Below, in pieces: positions 58,635 through 63,363 of a stretch of 63,363 nt of DNA (position 1 is its first letter; every line of letters starts with the position of its first letter). The translations under genes and the position numbers were made by a program. The DNA is from Chloroflexota bacterium. GTDB taxonomy: Bacteria > Chloroflexota > Dormibacteria > Dormibacterales > Dormibacteraceae. The notes beneath the pieces were generated by a model. It saw only the letters and a program-made list of their open reading frames with translations, had not been told where the DNA came from and did not search any database. The DNA is taken from positions 1 through 63,363 of the forward strand of contig VBEK01000152.1 in the NCBI GenBank assembly GCA_005889135.1, in the 5' to 3' direction.

Positions 58635-59978
58635 GTGTACTCGGTCGAGGTCATAGCCGCCCACGAGCTGGGCAACGCGAGCTTTCTTGTCGCCGACGAC
58701 GAGACCGGCCAGGCGCTCGTCATCGACCCCATCCGCGACATCGAGGGCTACCTGAAGGTGGCCAACGACAGGAACGTCGAGCTCACGCGCGCGCTGGACA
58801 CGCACATGCACAACGACTACGTGTCGGGGACGCGGGAGCTGGCGGCAGAGGTCGGGACCGAGATCGCGCCCCTCGACGCAGGAAAGGAGCTGTCGGTCGG
58901 CAACATCACCGTCAAGGCCATCCACACCCCGGGCCACACGCCCGACCACAAGTCGTATCTCGTGACCGAGGCGGGCAAGCACCACGCCCTCTTCTCGGGC
59001 GGCGCGGTGATGCTGGGCGCGATCGCCCGCACCGACCTGTTCGGCCCGCACCTCGCAGTTCACCTCGCGCTCGAGGCGATGAGCACACTTCAGGTCCGGC
59101 TTCGCGGTCTCCCCGACGAGGTACGCGTCTTCCCGACGCACGGCGGCGGCTCTTTTTGCGGCACCGGCGGGCGCAGCGGCCACCAGACCACGCTCGGCCA
59201 GGAGCGTCAGTCCAACCCGTTCTTCCGGACCACCGAGGTGATGCCATTTCTGGCCCGGGCCCTGAACCAGCCGCGCTATCCGGCCTACTACCGCGACATG
59301 GCGGCGGTGAACAGGGGAGGGGCGCCGATCATCGGCCGCACGCTGCCCGCGCTCGCCAGGCTCGAGGCCGACGAGGTGGCGGTGATGATGGACGAGGGCG
59401 CGGCGGTGGTCGACGTGCGGCCCGGACGCGACTACGACCGCGGCCACATTCCAGGCAGCTACAGCATCGGTCTCGAGGGCTCAGTGAGCGCGTGGGTGGG
59501 GTGGCTGATCCCGCGCGGCCGGCCGATCATCCTGGCCGGCGGCACGGCGAAGGAGCACCGCGAAGCGCACCGACAGCTGCTGCGCATCGGCTTCGACCTG
59601 ATCGCGGGTGAGCTTGACGGCGGCATGGACGCGTGGCGGACGAGCGGTCGGGACCTGAGCAGCTTCGAGACGGTCGACGTCGAGGACATGGCTCAGTGGG
59701 TGCTGAGCGCGGAACCGATGACGGTCGTCGACGTGCGTGACGAGCACGAGTGGGTCGGAGGACACGTCCCTGGCGCGCTGCACATGTACGTGCCCGACGT
59801 CCCGCAGCGCGCGCACGAGATCCCGCACGAGGCGCCGGTTGCGGTGCACTGTGCGTCGGGGTACCGGGCCGGGATCGCGGCGAGCTTGCTCGAGCAGGCG
59901 GGGCTCAAGCGGATCATCCACGTCAACGGCGAGTACTCGGACTGGGACCGCCTCCACCTGGCGCAGTCGAAGCCCTAA
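58635..59978 (+). CDS. MBL-fold persulfide dioxygenase-like protein with two rhodanese domains
   Basis: A 447-residue protein. Residues 1-230 form a metallo-beta-lactamase fold with THMHNDYVSG and HTPGHTPDHKS, the mononuclear-iron arrangement of ETHE1/CstB-type persulfide dioxygenases. Residues 255-350 are a rhodanese domain whose active-site loop reads LAGGTAKEH and lacks cysteine. Residues 355-440 are a second rhodanese domain with VHCASGYRAG, which has it. Predicted to handle sulfane sulfur (persulfide oxidation and transfer). GTG 58635 is 6 nt after frdD, probably same transcript. Confidence 0.87.
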   Translation: MYSVEVIAAHELGNASFLVADDETGQALVIDPIRDIEGYLKVANDRNVELTRALDTHMHNDYVSGTRELAAEVGTEIAPLDAGKELSVGNITVKAIHTPGHTPDHKSYLVTEAGKHHALFSGGAVMLGAIARTDLFGPHLAVHLALEAMSTLQVRLRGLPDEVRVFPTHGGGSFCGTGGRSGHQTTLGQERQSNPFFRTTEVMPFLARALNQPRYPAYYRDMAAVNRGGAPIIGRTLPALARLEADEVAVMMDEGAAVVDVRPGRDYDRGHIPGSYSIGLEGSVSAWVGWLIPRGRPIILAGGTAKEHREAHRQLLRIGFDLIAGELDGGMDAWRTSGRDLSSFETVDVEDMAQWVLSAEPMTVVDVRDEHEWVGGHVPGALHMYVPDVPQRAHEIPHEAPVAVHCASGYRAGIAASLLEQAGLKRIIHVNGEYSDWDRLHLAQSKP

Positions 59979-60032
59979 ACTCCTTTCGTTCACCGTTGGG
60001 GTGTGGCCGGCGCAGCCGGTCGGGGGGCAGAG

Positions 60033-61448
60033 ATGGGGAAGAGGCTTCTCGTTGCGCTCGTCATCGCTGTGGTCGGCATCGCGACCGCGCCGATATCCGC
60101 GTCCGCAGCGGTCACGACGTTCACCGGGACGTTCGCCGACGGCGCGACGTACAAGATCGAGGTCCCGAGCAACTGGAACCACACGCTGCTCCTCTACAGC
60201 CACGGCTACGTCACGCCGGGATCGGCGAACCCCGCGCATGACGTCGGCGACCCCCTGACCGGCGCGTTCCTGCTCAACGCGGGCTACGCACTCGCCGGCT
60301 CCTCATACGCGACCACCGGCTGGGCGCTCAAGGAGGCGTTCGCGGACCAGATCGCCACGCTCGACATCTTCTCGAAACCGACAGCTGACGGAGGCCTGGG
60401 GCTTCCGGTCCCCACACGCACCATCGCGTGGGGCCACTCGCTCGGCGGAATCATCACCGCGGGTCTACTGCAGCGCAACCCGTCCCGTTTCGACGCCGCC
60501 CTGCCCATGTGCGGGGTTCTCGCCGGCGGCGCTGCGGTGTGGAACGAGGGCCTCGACGGCGAGTTCGTGATCAAGCAACTGCTCGCCCCGAGCTCGAACC
60601 TGCAGCTCGTCAACATCACCAACCCCTTCGCCAACCTGGCGCTTTCGAACCAGGTGATCGGCGCCGCGCAAGCGACGCCTCAGGGCCGCGCCCGCATCGC
60701 GCTGGCCGCGGCGGTGGGCGACCTCCCAGGTTGGTTCAACCGCGCTTTGCCCGAGCCGGCGGCCGAGGATTACGCGACCCAGGAGCAGAACCAGTTCCTG
60801 TGGCTGTCGCAGATCGATGGCCCGTTCCTCTTCTTCCTCCGCGCGGAGCTGGAGGCTCGCGCGGGCGGGAACCCCTCCTGGAACACCGGCGTGAACTACG
60901 CCAAGCAGCTCGAGCGCTCGGTCGACAACGCCGAGGTGCAGGCGCTCTACGGCGCGGCGGGTCTCGACCTGAACGCTGACCTGGCCGGGCTCGCCGCTGC
61001 TCCTCGAATCAGCGCCGATCCGGCCGCCGTCGCATACATGGCCAACAACATCGCCTTCAACGGCGAGCTGAGCGGCAAGCCGGTTCTGACCATCCACACC
61101 ACCGGCGACGGCCTGGTCCTCAACTCGGACGAGCAGGCCTACCGCTCAGTCGTCCAGGACGCTAAGGACAGCCAGCTGCTGCGCCAGGCGTTCGTCCACC
61201 GGGCGGGCCATTGCACGTTCTCACCGGCAGAGACGATTGCGGCGCTCCAGGCGCTGGTCACGCGGTTGAACACCGGCAAGTGGACGAGCCTGGCCGACCC
61301 CGCCAACCTCGACGCGGCCGCAGCCGCGCTGGGCCCGTCGCTCAACGTGATCTTCTTGCCGAACAATCAGCTCATTCCGGCCGGGCCGTCATACATCGAC
61401 TTCGAGCCGGCGCCGTTCCTCAGGCCATACGACCTGGGGACCCACTAA
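60033..61448 (+). CDS. Secreted alpha/beta hydrolase
   Basis: A 471-residue exported serine hydrolase. The signal peptide of residues 1-25 ends ISASA. It has LLLYSHGY (oxyanion), the nucleophile AWGHSLGGIITAG, Asp region LTIHTTGDGLVL and His in HRAGHCTF. It is similar in layout to secreted tannase/prolyl-peptidase-like hydrolases. ATG 60033 begins the signal peptide and follows a G-rich ribosome-binding site; GTG 60003 would add an unlikely extension. Its stop shares CTAA with the convergent methyltransferase. Confidence 0.83.
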   Translation: MGKRLLVALVIAVVGIATAPISASAAVTTFTGTFADGATYKIEVPSNWNHTLLLYSHGYVTPGSANPAHDVGDPLTGAFLLNAGYALAGSSYATTGWALKEAFADQIATLDIFSKPTADGGLGLPVPTRTIAWGHSLGGIITAGLLQRNPSRFDAALPMCGVLAGGAAVWNEGLDGEFVIKQLLAPSSNLQLVNITNPFANLALSNQVIGAAQATPQGRARIALAAAVGDLPGWFNRALPEPAAEDYATQEQNQFLWLSQIDGPFLFFLRAELEARAGGNPSWNTGVNYAKQLERSVDNAEVQALYGAAGLDLNADLAGLAAAPRISADPAAVAYMANNIAFNGELSGKPVLTIHTTGDGLVLNSDEQAYRSVVQDAKDSQLLRQAFVHRAGHCTFSPAETIAALQALVTRLNTGKWTSLADPANLDAAAAALGPSLNVIFLPNNQLIPAGPSYIDFEPAPFLRPYDLGTH

Positions 61449-62218
61449 GCCTTCCTGGCCCGCCAGACCTCCTCGGAGGGCCACTTTCGGGCCCACTCCG
61501 CCGGCACGTAGGAGTAGTAGGGGTGGTCCACGGCGTCCTCGCGCGCGTACAGCTGCCTGTAGTCGAGGATCTCGAAGCCAGTACGCCGCAGCAGCCCGAA
61601 CATGTCCGCGGTCGGGATGTGGAACTCGGTCGAGGCGCCCTCGGAGGTCCAGTCCAGGCGGTGCATCCCCCGCAGCGGCAGTACCAGGCGCTCGGAGACG
61701 CGCTCCTTGTCAGGCGAGCAGACCTGGACGAGGTCGGTGTTGCACATGAAAACCAGCTCGCCGGCCGGACGGAGGAGACGCGCCGCTTCCGGGATCCATT
61801 TGAAGGGGTCGCACCAGATCGACGCCCCGTACTCCGAGAAGGCGAGGTCGAACGACCCATCTGACAGCGGCACGTCCTCGGCGTTCGCCTCGATAAATTC
61901 CAGTCCGAGACCGAACTCTTCGTTCATCGCCCGCGCCGTCTCCAGCTGCGCCGGGGTGATGTCGACGCCGACCACCCGTGCCGCCCCGTGCTTCTTCAGC
62001 CACGCGCCGAAGTACGCGGTGCCGCAACCCAGCTCGATAACCTCGAGGCCGCGCAGGTCGGGCAGGATGCGCAGTTCTGACTCCGGGTTTTTCCACACGC
62101 CCCAATGGATGTGTTCTTGCGCCCAGCGCTGCCGCGCCCGCGCGTTCGTGTACTCGGCGTTCGACCTCGTCCAGTGCTCGCGCGCCGTCAGCGCGTAGTC
62201 GGGCAGATCCTCAGGCAT
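61445..62218 (-). CDS. Class I SAM-dependent methyltransferase
   Basis: A 257-residue protein with motif I VIELGCGTAYFG, the acidic loop VVGVDITPAQLE and motif IV region FDLAFSEYGASIW. The methyltransf_11 core ends near residue 155. The remaining part has EFHIPTADMFGLLRRTGFEI. No substrate can be assigned. ATG 62218 overlaps the end of the upstream acyl-CoA dehydrogenase gene by 8 bp. Confidence 0.85.
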   Translation of the reverse strand: MPEDLPDYALTAREHWTRSNAEYTNARARQRWAQEHIHWGVWKNPESELRILPDLRGLEVIELGCGTAYFGAWLKKHGAARVVGVDITPAQLETARAMNEEFGLGLEFIEANAEDVPLSDGSFDLAFSEYGASIWCDPFKWIPEAARLLRPAGELVFMCNTDLVQVCSPDKERVSERLVLPLRGMHRLDWTSEGASTEFHIPTADMFGLLRRTGFEILDYRQLYAREDAVDHPYYSYVPAEWARKWPSEEVWRARKA

Positions 62219-63363
62219 CGGTCGTCGCGGCTTCCAGCAGCGCCGCGAACTTGCGCCGCGCCGCCTCCCGCCGCGCAGGCACGTGCTCGCTCGGCCACAT
62301 CCCCGGCGCCGGCCTGTACCCCGCCAGCACCTGCCGCGCCACCGTCACCCGGTGCACCTCGTCCGGCCCGTCATAGATCCGCGCGGCCCGCGCGTGCCGG
62401 TACATCTCCTCCAGCGGCAGGTCGGCGGAGTAGCCCAGCGAGCCATGGAGCTGGATGGCGCGGTCGATCACGTCGTGCAGCACGCGGGCGCCGAAGAACT
62501 TGATCATCGAGATCTCCTTGCGCGCCGCCGAAGCGCCCTGCGTGTCGATCACCCACGCCGCGTGCAGCGTCATCAGCCGCGCCGCCTGCATCTCCGCCGC
62601 CGAGTCGGCGATCCAGTTCTGCACCGTCTCGTGGGCGGCGAGCTTCTTGCCGAACGCCTCGCGCGACACGGCCCGCTCGCACAGCATGTCCAACGCCCGT
62701 CGCGCCTGGCCGAGCCAGCGCATGCAGTGGTGGATGCGCCCGGGGCCGAGCCGGTGCTGCGCGATCAGGAACCCCTGCCCGCGCTCGCCGAGGACGTTGG
62801 TCGCCGGCACGCGCACGTTCTCGTACAGGATCTCCGAGTGCCCGTAGCCGAACCGCTCGTGCTCGCCCGCCAGCGTGGGGATGTTGCGCACGCGCTTCAA
62901 GCCCGGCGCGTCGGCCGGCACGATGATCATCGACGCCCGTTCGTAGGCGTCGGCCTTGGGCTCGGTCACGACCATCGCGATCAGGAAGTCCGCGATCATG
63001 CCGTTCGACGTGAACCACTTGTGGCCGTTGATCACCCACTCGTCGCCGTCTAGCTCGGCGGTGGACGACAGAGTCGTCGGGTCAGAGCCCGGGGTGTTCG
63101 GCTCGGTCATCGAGAACGCGGAGCGAACGCGGCCGTCCAGCAGTGGGTAGAGCCACTTCTCCTTTTGCTCCGGCGTCCCGAACTGGGCGAGGATCTCCGA
63201 GTTCCCGCTGTCCGGCGCCTGGTTCCCGAACACGATCGGGCCCCACACCGACGCCCCCTCAATCTCGTGCATCAGGCCGAGCTTGACCTGGCCGTAGCCC
63301 TGGCCGCCGAGCTCGGGCGGGAGGTGCGTCGCCCACAGCTTCTGGCGCTTGACCTCCTCCTGC
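62211..63363 (-). CDS. Acyl-CoA dehydrogenase (ACAD10/11-like), 5' end off the right edge
   Basis: The frame is open to the edge and reads QEEVKRQKLWATHLPPELGGQG before the first internal Met at 63272, so about 100 N-terminal residues are probably missing. The remainder has SMTEPNTPGSDPTTL, WVINGHKWFTSNG and a C-terminus with LHGSLGYSADLPLEEMYRHARAARIYDGPDEVHR. The Asp-Gly-Pro-Asp-Glu motif in place of the Glu-Gly-Thr loop is typical of the ACAD10/11 group. Fourth ACAD of the window. Confidence 0.9.
   Translation of the reverse strand, partial: QEEVKRQKLWATHLPPELGGQGYGQVKLGLMHEIEGASVWGPIVFGNQAPDSGNSEILAQFGTPEQKEKWLYPLLDGRVRSAFSMTEPNTPGSDPTTLSSTAELDGDEWVINGHKWFTSNGMIADFLIAMVVTEPKADAYERASMIIVPADAPGLKRVRNIPTLAGEHERFGYGHSEILYENVRVPATNVLGERGQGFLIAQHRLGPGRIHHCMRWLGQARRALDMLCERAVSREAFGKKLAAHETVQNWIADSAAEMQAARLMTLHAAWVIDTQGASAARKEISMIKFFGARVLHDVIDRAIQLHGSLGYSADLPLEEMYRHARAARIYDGPDEVHRVTVARQVLAGYRPAPGMWPSEHVPARREAARRKFAALLEAATTDA

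Noticed and set aside
1-63363. tRNA, rRNA or riboswitch (including a cobalamin riboswitch ahead of the B12 genes)
   Set aside because: No cloverleaf, conserved T-arm or B12-box-like sequence was found; the gaps ahead of the mutase genes are too short.

Overview
The window is a 63 kb stretch of very GC-rich, densely packed bacterial chromosome. No rRNA, tRNA, insertion sequence, prophage or CRISPR array is visible. The gene content is core metabolism of a Gram-positive-type or deep Terrabacteria lineage: a LytR-CpsA-Psr protein, DUF4190, DUF4013 and RDD proline-rich membrane proteins, a deazaflavin-type nitroreductase, many acyl-CoA dehydrogenases, and System I cytochrome c maturation. A soil Chloroflexota/Dormibacterota or deep actinobacterial genome would fit; this is an inference from gene content, not a phylogenetic placement.

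Layout. 1-7.8 kb: an imperfect 57-bp tandem repeat, then a tightly coupled propionyl/methylmalonyl-CoA operon (3-hydroxyacyl-CoA dehydrogenase, epimerase, methylmalonyl-CoA mutase large subunit, VOC protein, propionyl-CoA carboxylase beta, sucCD). 7.8-17.4 kb: a GNAT, a hydrolase, three acyl-CoA dehydrogenases, a class III adenylate cyclase/ATPase/TPR regulator split in two, and a YVTN propeller. 17.4-23.4 kb: small proline-rich membrane proteins, an LCP protein, and a second B12 module (meaB, an isobutyryl-CoA-mutase-like large subunit, a B12-binding subunit). 23.4-29 kb: two RDD proteins, bL25, MscS, a divergent nucleoside diphosphate kinase preceded by a palindrome/leader-peptide repeat, RarA, a degenerate GGDEF protein and a phosphatase. 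29-36.5 kb: a GH1 glycosidase and a complete ccm operon (ccmG, E, F, a 27-residue protein, A, B, C, D) followed by a ferredoxin-reductase-like flavoprotein. 36.5-41.6 kb: a Nudix hydrolase, a divergent ZIP/DtxR metal-homeostasis pair, MscL, a quinone oxidoreductase and an M23 peptidase. 41.6-48.2 kb: a lipid-type cluster (fatty acyl reductase-HAD fusion, alcohol dehydrogenase, damaged LarA-like gene, lipoprotein, acyltransferase). 48.2-55.4 kb: a nitroreductase, DUF1028, extended IF-1, a cyclase, a zinc ribbon, MarR/MFS efflux, an M19 dipeptidase and a flavin oxidoreductase. 55.4-63.4 kb: frdABCD, an MBL-rhodanese protein, a secreted hydrolase, a methyltransferase and an acyl-CoA dehydrogenase cut by the right edge.

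How the genes fit together: acyl-CoA dehydrogenases and the hydroxyacyl-CoA dehydrogenase degrade (branched/odd) acyl-CoAs; PccB, epimerase and mutase would turn propionyl-CoA into succinyl-CoA; SucCD and FrdABCD take that to fumarate and the quinone pool. The biotin carboxylase subunit and a dedicated B12 subunit for the first mutase are not in the window.

Genome style: most adjacent genes share 4-nt stop/start overlaps (GTGA, ATGA, TTGA). Transcription-unit starts repeatedly carry a TAnnnT box (often TAGAAT or TAGACT) only 6-10 nt before the start codon with no Shine-Dalgarno, pointing to leaderless mRNAs. Several genes have no ATG/GTG/TTG where the family N-terminus begins. The least explained element is the 42-bp array at 26.35-26.45 kb, with three copies of a palindrome and two near-identical nine-residue leader peptides in front of the kinase gene.
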